Of a DNA stretch of 64,000 nt, positions 18,141 to 25,099 are shown piece by piece. Below the pieces are notes generated by a model. It was not told the origin of the DNA. It was given only the letters and a program-made list of their open reading frames with translations, and searched no databases. The DNA comes from Staphylococcus intermedius NCTC 11048 (GTDB lineage: Bacteria; Bacillota; Bacilli; Staphylococcales; Staphylococcaceae). The translations under genes were made by a program, and so were the position numbers. The stretch spans positions 62,001-126,000 of the forward strand of contig NZ_PPQH01000029.1 of assembly GCF_002902385.1 (NCBI RefSeq). The letters run 5' to 3'. Numbering within the stretch: the first letter of the stretch is position 1; each line of letters opens with the position of its first letter.

Positions 18141-18559
18141 TAATATCCCTCCTTATACGTTACGTATGAAGTAGGTGTTTCGCGTACAATCACCTGTAAC
18201 ACTTGCGGATTATTGTTATAATTCTTCAATTCTTCTTGTAGTGTTTTGTAAATTGCTTTTGCTACGTTCTCAGTAGACGGCTCTTCTTGGTTAAATCTAA
18301 ACTCATCATGATTATTCATCAGTGTATGGTCGTATCGTCCGTGTACTGCTTGCTTAAGCAATTGAAAGTTAACTAAAAAACCGTTCTCCATCAACTCATT
18401 ACCTACAATAGTGACATTAACAAAATAAGTGTGTCCGTGTACGTTTTGACACTTACCAGCACTTACGTGATCAATAAAATGAGCTGCTGCAAATTGCATG
18501 TCTTTGTTTAGTTCGTATTTAAAATTATGTGGTGCGACAGGGTAAAATTGTTGTAACAT
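18140..18559 (-). CDS. queD: 6-carboxytetrahydropterin synthase
   Basis: 139 residues, the normal length. Converts dihydroneopterin triphosphate to 6-carboxytetrahydropterin. The zinc and catalytic residues are visible: AAAHF, then CQNVHGHTY (catalytic Cys, zinc His pair) and GRYDHTLMNNHDEF. The PSTENVA region near the C-terminus is also typical. It follows queC by 21 bases with a GGAGGAG ribosome site. Confidence 0.95.
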   Translation of the reverse strand: MLQQFYPVAPHNFKYELNKDMQFAAAHFIDHVSAGKCQNVHGHTYFVNVTIVGNELMENGFLVNFQLLKQAVHGRYDHTLMNNHDEFRFNQEEPSTENVAKAIYKTLQEELKNYNNNPQVLQVIVRETPTSYVTYKEGY

Positions 18560-18580
18560 TTAAACTCCTCCTAGATTAAA

Positions 18581-19273
18581 TTAATTTTGTTGAAATGGTG
18601 TATTTACTAATGTTGTTAATCCAACTTCTTTTGGGTGCTTTTGTATAAATTCCTCTAGCCCTTTGCGTCTTAATTTGCATGCCGGACATTCTCCACAGCC
18701 TTGTCCTATTACGCCGTTGTAGCACGTAAGTGTGTTATTAACGACGTATTTAAGATGACCTAAGTTGGCAGCTAATTCCCACGTTTCCGCCTTGTTTAAC
18801 CACATTAACGGTGTTTCAATTGTGATGTTTTTGTCTAGCCCTAATTGCAATGCTGGTTCTAACGCCCGTACAAATTCATTTCTACAATCTGGATAACCGC
18901 TAAAATCTGTCTCGCACACACCGGTAACGATTGTGTCCGCTTTACGTTGATATGCTACAACACTTGCTAAAGTTAGGAATAGGATATTTCGTCCAGGTAC
19001 AAATGTGTTAGGTAGACCTGTATCATTATCAACATCAATATCCATATCACGTGTTAATGCGTTGACTGTTAATTCATTAATAACAGATGCATCAATAACC
19101 TGATTTTTAACGCCAAAGTCTTTCGATATTTTTTTGGCCACTTCGATTTCTTGCTTGTGTCTTTGATTGTATGAAAATGTAATTGTTTCAACTTCATCGT
19201 AACGTTTTAAAGCCCACAATAAGCATGTTGTGCTATCTTGACCGCCACTAAACACGACAATTGCTTTACTCAT
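18581..19273 (-). CDS. queC: 7-cyano-7-deazaguanine (preQ0) synthase
   Basis: 230 residues. ATP-dependent conversion of carboxy-deazaguanine to preQ0. The PP-loop SGGQDSTTC is at residues 9-17; [12 protein letters not shown] and [15 protein letters not shown] follow; the zinc site [16 protein letters not shown] is near the C-terminus. This is stand-alone QueC with no fused amidotransferase, so conversion to the archaeosine-type base seen with Gat-QueC is not indicated by this gene. It overlaps the upstream gene by 8 bases. Confidence 0.96.
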   Translation of the reverse strand: MSKAIVVFSGGQDSTTCLLWALKRYDEVETITFSYNQRHKQEIEVAKKISKDFGVKNQVIDASVINELTVNALTRDMDIDVDNDTGLPNTFVPGRNILFLTLASVVAYQRKADTIVTGVCETDFSGYPDCRNEFVRALEPALQLGLDKNITIETPLMWLNKAETWELAANLGHLKYVVNNTLTCYNGVIGQGCGECPACKLRRKGLEEFIQKHPKEVGLTTLVNTPFQQN

Positions 19274-19682
19274 CTAACCACTCCTTTAATTGCTTTAATC
19301 TCATACCAAAACTTAAATCGTTTAACGGAAATTCTTTATTAGGAAATAATTGTGATAGATATTGACTATATGGCTTACCTGTTAAAAATATCGTCTTATC
19401 TTTAAAATCAATTTCCTTTTCCTGAAGTTGTTTTACGCATTTATACGCCCATTGCTTACGCTTTAACTTGTTCATATTGTTTAAAGTTAATTCATACGGC
19501 GACACTATATCATTGAGTTCTAACACGCCGTATTTTGCGCTAAGAATATAAATGTGATCATCTTTAGTAGTTATTTGCTTTGCATACTTTAATTGTTTAT
19601 GAAACAAGTCACTTTTATATAAGTTTTCAGCTGTTGTTTGTTGATTTACTTTTGATTTAACACACGATATAAAGACTATCAT
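19266..19682 (-). CDS. DUF6884-like protein in the 7-deazaguanine cassette
   Basis: 138 residues from ATG 19682, which overlaps the stop of the transglycosylase gene (TGATG) with AAAGGTG upstream; a GTG six bases earlier is possible. Conserved-looking positions: ISCVKSK (Cys and two Lys) near the N-terminus, [23 protein letters not shown] and [10 protein letters not shown] recognise the DUF6884 pattern. The C-x-K plus KPY arrangement recalls the core of archaeosine synthase-type TGT paralogs, so it may modify preQ0 or the inserted base. That role is inference; a structural or binding role is also possible. Confidence 0.8.
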   Translation of the reverse strand: MIVFISCVKSKVNQQTTAENLYKSDLFHKQLKYAKQITTKDDHIYILSAKYGVLELNDIVSPYELTLNNMNKLKRKQWAYKCVKQLQEKEIDFKDKTIFLTGKPYSQYLSQLFPNKEFPLNDLSFGMRLKQLKEWLDE

Positions 19683-20485
19683 CACCACAACACCTTTCGT
19701 TTGTTAGCTTTTTCAAGATGTTGTCCCCACTTTACCCACTCAATACACTGGAGGTAATCAGCATGTTTGTAAAAGCCTTTAACTGTTTTTGTGTTTGCTG
19801 GACGAGGGTATTTAACTAACTTCTTTTTGACTGGATCATACATGTCTAAATTTCCAAAACGACTTCCACCTAGCCAACTTGTACTATCAACGCTATCAAA
19901 GTTATTTCTCTTTGTTATCGAGTCGTTAGTATATCCTAGCCCGTGTATTTTAGTGTTTGCTTTATGTGCTGTATCAATAAACCACTTAAATAATTTATGT
20001 TCACTTTTTTTAAAGTCTTTGATAGCAATACCACCTAGCGCTACATAGTCATATTCCTGTATCATCTTAAACCAATATTCCTTTCCCCTTGATTTGTGAA
20101 ATACTGGAATACATTTCTTGCCGGTTAGTGATTCTAGCTTTGCTCTTAACTGCTCAACTTTTTCTAATCCAACCACACTATCAATATCAAGTTCAAAGAA
20201 GTATTTTATATCGTACTTGTTGATAAATGCCGCATATTCCTCAACGTACCTATCAAAATTTATCTTCACTGAACCACTGTTTTTAATTTCGGCCATATAA
20301 GTAAATGCACCTGAATCAAGCAAAAACATTTTACAATCGTCCGACAACACATAGTCCATAACTGTACGTTCAGATTTACCTGACACCTTTTTGAAATAGT
20401 GAAAGCTATCGAGGACATAAGGTGGTTTAGCTTCTGCTAGTAAATACGGACGTGCTGTCCATGATGCTAAAAACAAGCGCGTCAT
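19682..20485 (-). CDS. dpdA: DpdA-like DNA transglycosylase (TGT family)
   Basis: 267 residues. Predicted to exchange guanine in DNA for a 7-deazaguanine base, like phage DpdA relatives of tRNA-guanine transglycosylase. TGT-type barrel landmarks: LLDSGAFT (Asp57), FFELDID (Asp100, Asp102), VALGGIA (Gly151-Gly152), KIHGLGYT and DSVDSTSWLGGSRFG. The Asp of DSGAF and the ELD motif correspond to the base-binding and nucleophile positions of the family. It lacks a zinc-cysteine tRNA-binding tail, which fits DNA rather than tRNA. Co-occurrence with folE-queEDC is strong context. Subgroup of DpdA is not determined. Confidence 0.87.
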   Translation of the reverse strand: MTRLFLASWTARPYLLAEAKPPYVLDSFHYFKKVSGKSERTVMDYVLSDDCKMFLLDSGAFTYMAEIKNSGSVKINFDRYVEEYAAFINKYDIKYFFELDIDSVVGLEKVEQLRAKLESLTGKKCIPVFHKSRGKEYWFKMIQEYDYVALGGIAIKDFKKSEHKLFKWFIDTAHKANTKIHGLGYTNDSITKRNNFDSVDSTSWLGGSRFGNLDMYDPVKKKLVKYPRPANTKTVKGFYKHADYLQCIEWVKWGQHLEKANKRKVLW

Positions 20486-21066
20486 TATACTTCCTCCAAA
20501 AAGTATTCAACTGCTTCATACAGTTCTCCGCTTTTATAATCGTCAAAATCGTCAATTAATTTATCATGTGTTAGTTTTAACAACTCAATAGCTCGCTCTA
20601 GTTTTGATTCACCGTCATCGTTATTTGAGTTAGTTGCTTCGTCATCATCTTCAAATAAACTATCAACGTCCATATCATTCATTAAGTTTTCTATTTCGTC
20701 ATCGTCAAAACCTGTTAATTCCCTCATAGACGCGTCTAGCTCTTCGATAACTTCTTTTAGCTTGTCAGCGTCCCAATCCCCTTCAACTTTGTTTAAGGCG
20801 ATATTTAACGTCTTTTCTCCTTGTTCGTCTAAATCAACAACAGACACGTCTACTTCTTGATAACCTAAATCTTTGAGGACTTTAAAACGTTGGTGACCAC
20901 CGACAATGTTGTTTGTTTTTTGGTTCCAAATGATAGGATCAACATAACCAAATTTTTCGATACTTCTTTTGATTTTTTGATACTCTTCGTCATGTGCTTC
21001 TAAATCGACACGCGGGTTATAATTTGCTGGTTGTAAATCGTTTATATTCATTTTCTTTAATTCCAT
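20485..21066 (-). CDS. ParB/sulfiredoxin-like domain protein
   Basis: 193 residues. The N-terminal 90 residues carry the ParB-type nucleotide-binding fold: NINDLQPANYNPR, then IWNQKTNNIVGGHQRFKVLKDLG with the GGHQR box. The C-terminal part is acidic (DSLFEDDDEATNSNNDD). Its stop overlaps the DpdA-like start by one base, so the two are co-translated. Phage proteins of this type often sit beside DNA modification or terminase genes; it could recruit the modification enzyme to DNA. Function is not established. Confidence 0.82.
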   Translation of the reverse strand: MELKKMNINDLQPANYNPRVDLEAHDEEYQKIKRSIEKFGYVDPIIWNQKTNNIVGGHQRFKVLKDLGYQEVDVSVVDLDEQGEKTLNIALNKVEGDWDADKLKEVIEELDASMRELTGFDDDEIENLMNDMDVDSLFEDDDEATNSNNDDGESKLERAIELLKLTHDKLIDDFDDYKSGELYEAVEYFLEEV

Positions 21067-21100
21067 GTTTCAACCTCCTGGCGTTATTAAGTCTTAAAAA

Positions 21101-21117
21101 ATAACTTAATACGTTAC
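21101..21117. promoter_or_regulatory. Prophage dyad, copy 4
   Basis: GTAAC-GTATTAA-GTTAT on the minus strand, overlapping the last codons of the late activator gene and directly upstream of the ParB-like gene and deazaguanine cassette. Confidence 0.65.
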
Positions 21118-21575
21118 TTATTAGCAGACTTTTTTAACTGTTTTTGTTTATACGCTTCATATTCTTCGTCAGACTTACACAACACTTGCGCTATTTCGTT
21201 TATAGTCGTATGAACGGTTTGCCTTGATGTCGTTAATACATCACCTATATATTCACATGTATGACCTTGTATACGTAACGTAAAAACAATGATATGACGG
21301 TCTTTGATTAACTTGTCTGCGTTGTTTTCGATAAAGTCAACTTTATTTTGTAGATTAGCAACAATATTATTTGATTCCATTAACTGTTTTGCACGTCTGA
21401 ACGTTGTATCGCTAACGTTGTCACTTTTAGGCATAGCAGCGTCATCGCCATATTGTGCTACACCCTCACCAGTCGTTAATTCTTTGTCATACATTGCTTT
21501 CAAGCGTGCTAATGTCTTCTTGTTCTCGTTGTACCTTTTCATCATGTTAATCACTTGTTTAGGGCTATATTGCAC
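21114..21575 (-). CDS. RinA/ArpU-like late transcription activator
   Basis: 153 residues with a C-terminal helix-turn-helix resembling sigma region 4 (RIQGHTCEYIGDVLTTSRQTVHTTINEI). It occupies the place of rinA, last regulator before the packaging and structural genes in staphylococcal phages, but the sequence is not close to the S. aureus RinA I remember. It would switch on late transcription through the terminase and, here, the deazaguanine cassette. It ends inside a dyad (copy 4). Confidence 0.7.
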   Translation of the reverse strand: MQYSPKQVINMMKRYNENKKTLARLKAMYDKELTTGEGVAQYGDDAAMPKSDNVSDTTFRRAKQLMESNNIVANLQNKVDFIENNADKLIKDRHIIVFTLRIQGHTCEYIGDVLTTSRQTVHTTINEIAQVLCKSDEEYEAYKQKQLKKSANK

Positions 21576-21588
21576 TGACTACACCTCT

Positions 21589-22086
21589 TTAAATGTATTT
21601 ATGAGCAACGTCCAAGTAATCATAGTAAATACCGTTTTTACTTTTAATCGGTTTTAAATTACTTTTAAACCACTCATATGGGATTGATTTACGGTCTAAC
21701 TCTCTTTTTAGTTTTGCAAAAGTGAATATGTCTAGTTTGTACAACTCGTTTGCTTGCTTAAATAGAATAAGGATAAATGCTTCTCCTCGTTGTTTGTGCA
21801 CGTTTAATAGATAATTATATTGATGCGGTTTTAACCTGCTAAAAAGGAATACCTTTGTTGATACTTCTTTAGCATCAAAAGCAACATGTTTCCCACGCGA
21901 TACACCAACGAAATCGACAGTGCTCTTTTCTGAATATCTACCTTTTCCGGTACGTGTATTCACAATAGTTGGTGTTGGTATTTTTTGAATTAAAGCTAAA
22001 TCTCTTTCCAAATACTGCCTGTTTGTTGCGTTGATCGCGTCCTCTAAAAACTTCCCTCTGTTTTTATACGGTGTTTTAAATGTCAT
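21589..22086 (-). CDS. RecU-like Holliday junction resolvase
   Basis: 165 residues from ATG 22086, which has AGGGGATT upstream. PD-(D/E)XK nuclease landmarks: RGKFLEDAI at the N-terminus, STVDFVGVSRG (Asp), FDAKEV (E-x-K-like), and LKPHQYNYLL. These match RecU, which cuts four-way junctions and helps trim replicated phage DNA for packaging. It overlaps the upstream gene by 11 bases. Confidence 0.82.
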   Translation of the reverse strand: MTFKTPYKNRGKFLEDAINATNRQYLERDLALIQKIPTPTIVNTRTGKGRYSEKSTVDFVGVSRGKHVAFDAKEVSTKVFLFSRLKPHQYNYLLNVHKQRGEAFILILFKQANELYKLDIFTFAKLKRELDRKSIPYEWFKSNLKPIKSKNGIYYDYLDVAHKYI

Positions 22087-22351
22087 AGATAATCCCCTTT
22101 TCATACATCAATAGAACTAGACGATTCTTGCATAAAAAGCTAACTTGTGACGTTTTGTTATTGTCTTTATCCTCAATAGTTTCGATATTCCTAACTTGAT
22201 GATTATTTACATCAATTGTCAACATGTAGTCTTGTTGATATGGTGCTTGAGTATCATATAATGTTCTAGCTGCTAAAAGGTATTTTGCGCTTACTACCTC
22301 GTCATCTACAAATATATCTTCAACGTGTTTTAAATGTTTGTAATCAATCAC
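22076..22351 (-). CDS. Hypothetical phage protein, 91 aa
   Basis: Starts at GTG 22351 after AAGGGG, which overlaps the upstream stop. Predicted beta-rich in the middle (YMLTIDVNNHQVRNIETI) with a helical end. No domain recognised. Overlaps recU by 11 bases, so it belongs to the same transcript. Confidence 0.65.
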   Translation of the reverse strand: MIDYKHLKHVEDIFVDDEVVSAKYLLAARTLYDTQAPYQQDYMLTIDVNNHQVRNIETIEDKDNNKTSQVSFLCKNRLVLLMYEKGIIYDI

Positions 22352-22363
22352 TTTAAATTCCCC

Positions 22364-22549
22364 TTATCGATCATTTCTGTGTTTAAAAATATAATCTTCT
22401 AGCTCGAATAACTCTTCGTCGTTCATGTTATATACTTTGTTATAATTAGCACTTTTATTTTTGTATCCATTTTTAGCTTTTACTCGAGATAAAAAAATAG
22501 TTAGCTTTATGGACTTATATAACACATGTATCAAAATTGTTTTCAACAT
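22364..22549 (-). CDS. Hypothetical small protein with hydrophobic N-terminus
   Basis: 61 residues; about 20 hydrophobic residues at the start (ILIHVLYKSIKLTIFLS) suggest a membrane segment, followed by a charged tail. It has no ribosome site of its own: GGAGGTG precedes a five-codon ORF, MKKII-stop (22570 to 22553), whose stop is three bases before this ATG. Expression by reinitiation is therefore likely. The ribosome site of the next gene overlaps its stop, which supports it as real. Confidence 0.5.
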   Translation of the reverse strand: MLKTILIHVLYKSIKLTIFLSRVKAKNGYKNKSANYNKVYNMNDEELFELEDYIFKHRNDR

Positions 22550-22552
22550 TGT

Positions 22553-22570
22553 TTAGATTATCTTTTTCAT
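22553..22570 (-). CDS. Five-codon leader ORF MKKII
   Basis: ATG 22570 has a strong GGAGGTG six bases upstream, and TAA at 22553-22555 is three bases before the 61-aa ORF start. It may serve only to deliver ribosomes to the next gene. Confidence 0.4.
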   Translation of the reverse strand: MKKII

Positions 22571-22634
22571 ATGCTCACCTCCAAATAATTAATATTGCTT
22601 TATATGCTTTCTTTACATGGAGAAAAACAATGTA

Positions 22635-22651
22635 ATAACGGTTTACGTTAC
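22635..22651. promoter_or_regulatory. Prophage dyad, copy 5
   Basis: GTAAC-GTAAACC-GTTAT on the minus strand, in the 300-bp gap between the RinB/DUF1514 block and the RecU block, upstream of the MKKII leader. Confidence 0.65.
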
Positions 22652-22740
22652 TCAGATTCATTTTACCAATAAACACGTGTAAAAGGAATTTAAAAAAATA
22701 AAAAACTTCTACTTAATTTAAGTGAAGTTTAAACTCTTTA

Positions 22741-22773
22741 TACCAATAAAATAAGCCCCTTTTTAAAGGGGCT
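22741..22773 (-). terminator. Intrinsic terminator
   Basis: On the minus strand AGCCCCTTT-AA-AAAGGGGCT (22773 to 22754) is followed by TATTTTATT. It lies about 50 bases beyond the promoter/dyad at 22829-22853, so transcripts from that promoter would be very short unless antiterminated. Confidence 0.8.
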
Positions 22774-22824
22774 CGAGCAAATATAGATTAGTAGGGTATA
22801 AAATGAATAAGGAAGCACTACATT

Positions 22825-22853
22825 CAGTATAACCTAATCCGTTACTTAAGTCT
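22825..22853 (-). promoter_or_regulatory. Promoter-like element with prophage dyad, copy 6
   Basis: Minus strand ATAGAC, 18 nt, TATACT; the dyad GTAAC-GGATTAG-GTTAT (22845 to 22829) occupies the spacer and overlaps the -10. The -35 is a weak match. Confidence 0.6.
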
Positions 22854-22857
22854 ATGA

Positions 22858-22986
22858 TTATTCCTCTGTTTTTCTTAAACAATCTATCGAATATTCTAAT
22901 GTTTCGATTTTCTTTCTTAACATATTATTTGTACCGATAGAAATTAATAAACTGATTGATAGTAATAATGATATAATCGCCCACAT
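22858..22986 (-). CDS. DUF1514-like small membrane protein
   Basis: 42 residues: MWAIISLLLSISLLISIG is a membrane segment, followed by a short charged helix. It resembles the start of DUF1514 proteins of S. aureus phages, which also lie just after rinB. Its ATG overlaps the rinB stop by one base. Shorter than the S. aureus members I recall. Confidence 0.65.
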   Translation of the reverse strand: MWAIISLLLSISLLISIGTNNMLRKKIETLEYSIDCLRKTEE

Positions 22987-23129
22987 TAGTCTGATACCTC
23001 CGCGCGTATATTATTTAAGTTGATATGATCATACTCGTTAAACATATCCACCTCGTCATTCGCAGTTAAACGAATATAATAGTCATAAGCGATATATAAA
23101 ATCACTGCGATTGTGATGATGTATTTCAT
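22986..23129 (-). CDS. rinB: RinB-like transcriptional activator
   Basis: 47 residues with a hydrophobic N-terminal segment (YIITIAVILYIAYDYYI), then LTANDEVD and the C-terminal end RAEVSD. S. aureus RinB has the same layout, including a TANDD stretch and a terminal RAEVSE. RinB acts with RinA on late genes and host functions. Order DUF1381 - rinB - DUF1514 - RinA-type regulator matches S. aureus phages. The match is from memory and the protein is short. Confidence 0.7.
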   Translation of the reverse strand: MKYIITIAVILYIAYDYYIRLTANDEVDMFNEYDHINLNNIRAEVSD

Positions 23130-23407
23130 TTCTTTTCACCTCTATCTAATTTATGATTCTCAAACCATTTTTGACGTCGCTTTAAATATTCTTCATGTTT
23201 ATTACGTGTTCGTTTAGCTGCGCGTTCGTATTTACTCATGAATATTTTGTTCTGCATTCTTGCATAGACAACGGTGATAATAAACAATACAGTATATATC
23301 AAGATTGCTATAATCTCAGGCAGAAGTACTAACCACCACGACCAATCAATAACCCCAGTTAGTTTTAAAACGACAAATACAATTGTTAATAATTCAGCTA
23401 ATCCCAT
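23126..23407 (-). CDS. Phage membrane protein, 93 aa
   Basis: Two hydrophobic segments (LLTIVFVVLKLTGVI and LVLLPEIIAILIYTVLFIITVV) followed by a basic cytoplasmic tail (YERAAKRTRNKHEEYLKRRQ). AAGGAGG precedes ATG 23407. No family recognised. It sits between DUF1381 and rinB and overlaps rinB by 4 bases. Confidence 0.7.
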   Translation of the reverse strand: MGLAELLTIVFVVLKLTGVIDWSWWLVLLPEIIAILIYTVLFIITVVYARMQNKIFMSKYERAAKRTRNKHEEYLKRRQKWFENHKLDRGEKK

Positions 23408-23459
23408 TCTGTTTCCTCCTTAAGCGTCTTTATAAAATCTTGCCACCCTTTATCGTTCG

Positions 23460-23591
23460 TTATATCTCCAGCGCTTCCTCTTTACTTTCTGCTAACACAA
23501 CACTAAACGTTTGATTCTCACGCGCTTTAGTTGCTTCTGTGAATGTTTGACCTGTTGAATCTGTGAATGTAGTAATTAGGTATTGTGTCAT
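23460..23591 (-). CDS. DUF1381 family protein
   Basis: 43 residues beginning MTQYLITTFTDSTGQ and containing NQTFSVVLAESKEEA, both close to DUF1381 of S. aureus phages, which is found between dut and rinB. S. aureus members are longer; here a stop ends the protein shortly after the conserved part, while another frame stays open for about 27 codons to the next gene, so a frameshift truncation is possible. Function unknown. Overlaps the methyltransferase gene stop by 4 bases. Confidence 0.72.
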   Translation of the reverse strand: MTQYLITTFTDSTGQTFTEATKARENQTFSVVLAESKEEALEI

Positions 23592-24052
23592 TGTTCCGCC
23601 CCTTTCATAAAAACCAACCAATGCGTCTTGCTTCTTTTGTTACCTATCAAAGGTACATAATCAATCACTTTTAATATTTCAGATAGCTTGATTTGTTCTT
23701 CGTTCCATTTAAATATTAATGTGCCATTTGGTTTTAAAACACGCATACACTCATCGAAACCTTGTTTTAAATCTTCTGGCCATGTTTCATTCAGACGACC
23801 ATATTTTTGTACTAACCAACTTTTATCGCCACCCCTCAACAAATGCGGTGGATCAAACACAACCATATAAAAACTTTCATCATCAAACGGCATATTTCTA
23901 AAGTCGGCCACAATATCTGGATTAACTTCTAATTTGCGACCGTCACACAAATTAGTTTGTAATTGACGTTTATCCATAAAAATCACATCTTGATTACTTT
24001 TATCGAACCAAAACATGCGGCTGCCACAACATGCGTCCAAAATGCGCTTCAT
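23588..24052 (-). CDS. Class I SAM-dependent methyltransferase
   Basis: 154 residues from ATG 24052 (AGGTGAT upstream). Motif I is ILDACCGSRMFWFD, the acidic strand end is VIFMDKR, motif IV is VVFDPPHLL, and the rest follows the Rossmann order with LKPNGTLIFKW. Compact phage methyltransferases with DPPH occur widely in Firmicutes prophages; the substrate, probably DNA, is not certain. Unlike the other two methyltransferase genes here it is intact. Confidence 0.85.
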   Translation of the reverse strand: MKRILDACCGSRMFWFDKSNQDVIFMDKRQLQTNLCDGRKLEVNPDIVADFRNMPFDDESFYMVVFDPPHLLRGGDKSWLVQKYGRLNETWPEDLKQGFDECMRVLKPNGTLIFKWNEEQIKLSEILKVIDYVPLIGNKRSKTHWLVFMKGAEQ

Positions 24053-24072
24053 TCTTATCACCTCTACGTAAT

Positions 24073-24525
24073 TTACAATTTTAAGCTACTAAAGTATTTT
24101 TGTTTATGTTCTCTATAGAGCGATCGCATTAAACTTTCTAACAACTTAATGTTATCGCTCATACTTAACGTTTTTCTTCCAGATTTCTTAATAACACCTT
24201 TACCTACGATTATGATCCCAATATTAAATGGGATAAGATTTGTATCTTTTACTTCTTTGTACAATTTTTCAGTCAGCACTAAATAATTGTAATGACCAAC
24301 AAAAGATAGTTTTGCGGTACTCTTTAAATCTTCTTTAGTAACTTTTATTTCATAAGCTCTAAAAACATTTTTGGTGTCGTAAGTTAAAAAGTCCACAATC
24401 TCTCGTCCCTTTTTTAAAGGCTCTATTCCAATTGTTACTTCATGACAACCATAAACATTTAACTTATCTTTTAATAACAAGTTATATAAATATCTTTCTG
24501 CTGCTATCGTCTCATTAGATTTCAT
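24073..24525 (-). CDS. PD-(D/E)XK nuclease-like protein
   Basis: 150 residues. A helical start (IAAERYLYNLLLKD), then EIVDFLTYDTKNVFRAYEIKVTKED, which has the D-x(n)-E-x-K core of restriction-type and RecB-like nucleases, then FVGHYNYLVLTEKL as in MmcB/VRR-type members. AAGGAGC precedes ATG 24525. Likely a repair or DNA-processing enzyme; the exact family is not resolved. Confidence 0.65.
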   Translation of the reverse strand: MKSNETIAAERYLYNLLLKDKLNVYGCHEVTIGIEPLKKGREIVDFLTYDTKNVFRAYEIKVTKEDLKSTAKLSFVGHYNYLVLTEKLYKEVKDTNLIPFNIGIIIVGKGVIKKSGRKTLSMSDNIKLLESLMRSLYREHKQKYFSSLKL

Positions 24526-24787
24526 TTTTGCTCCTTTTTAAACCACTAACACTCATACTTCGGTTATCTCTAATCAATCGAGAATAGCTTATAAGAAAAC
24601 TTAAAACCGCAAACGGTGACTTTACTGCTAAACCTTGTTCGCTATCAATACCGACCAATCTCACATAATATAAACCGTTGTCACTAATCGTTACCGTAAA
24701 ATCTTCTACTTCTAAATAGCCGTCTTGCAATTCGAATGAAATGTCATTCTCGATTAATCCGTTAGCTATAATCTTAAAAGTAGTCAT
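24515..24787 (-). CDS. Hypothetical phage protein, 90 aa
   Basis: Beta-rich N-terminal half (FKIIANGLIENDISFELQDG) and a helical C-terminus. It overlaps the nuclease-like gene by 11 bases. No family recognised. Confidence 0.6.
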   Translation of the reverse strand: MTTFKIIANGLIENDISFELQDGYLEVEDFTVTISDNGLYYVRLVGIDSEQGLAVKSPFAVLSFLISYSRLIRDNRSMSVSGLKRSKNEI

Positions 24788-24817
24788 TTATTCCACTCCT
24801 TGCTAATGTCTCTTTTA

Positions 24818-25063
24818 CTACCACTTTATAATTAGGGCATAACCAAAAAACCAAACACTATTACCAATTTTTACTTCATACCCTAACCTTTCTAAATACT
24901 TAGCTATCGCTTTTACATTTGTATAGGACCAAAATGTCGAGTGCATTAATTCTGACTTACCTTGTATTGCTTTTTTATTTATTTTAGGTTCTATCTTTTC
25001 TCTGTATATTTCTTCTATATAGCTTTCAGTAACTTCTTTTTTGGCGCTAGCAGTGTTATTCAC
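24818..25063 (-). CDS. Hypothetical phage protein, 81 aa
   Basis: Charged helical N-terminus (YIEEIYREKIEPKINKKA) and a C-terminal YLERLGYEVKIGNSVWFFGY segment suggesting a small alpha/beta fold. It lies 36 bases after dut. No family recognised. Confidence 0.6.
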   Translation of the reverse strand: MNNTASAKKEVTESYIEEIYREKIEPKINKKAIQGKSELMHSTFWSYTNVKAIAKYLERLGYEVKIGNSVWFFGYALIIKW

Positions 25064-25099
25064 TTCCTCAACACCTCCTTCACCTTTTCTAGTATGTCT

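Noticed and set aside
18581-19273. Host queuosine operon rather than phage cassette
   Set aside because: The genes overlap phage genes on both sides, between a late activator and the terminase, and include a DNA-type transglycosylase.
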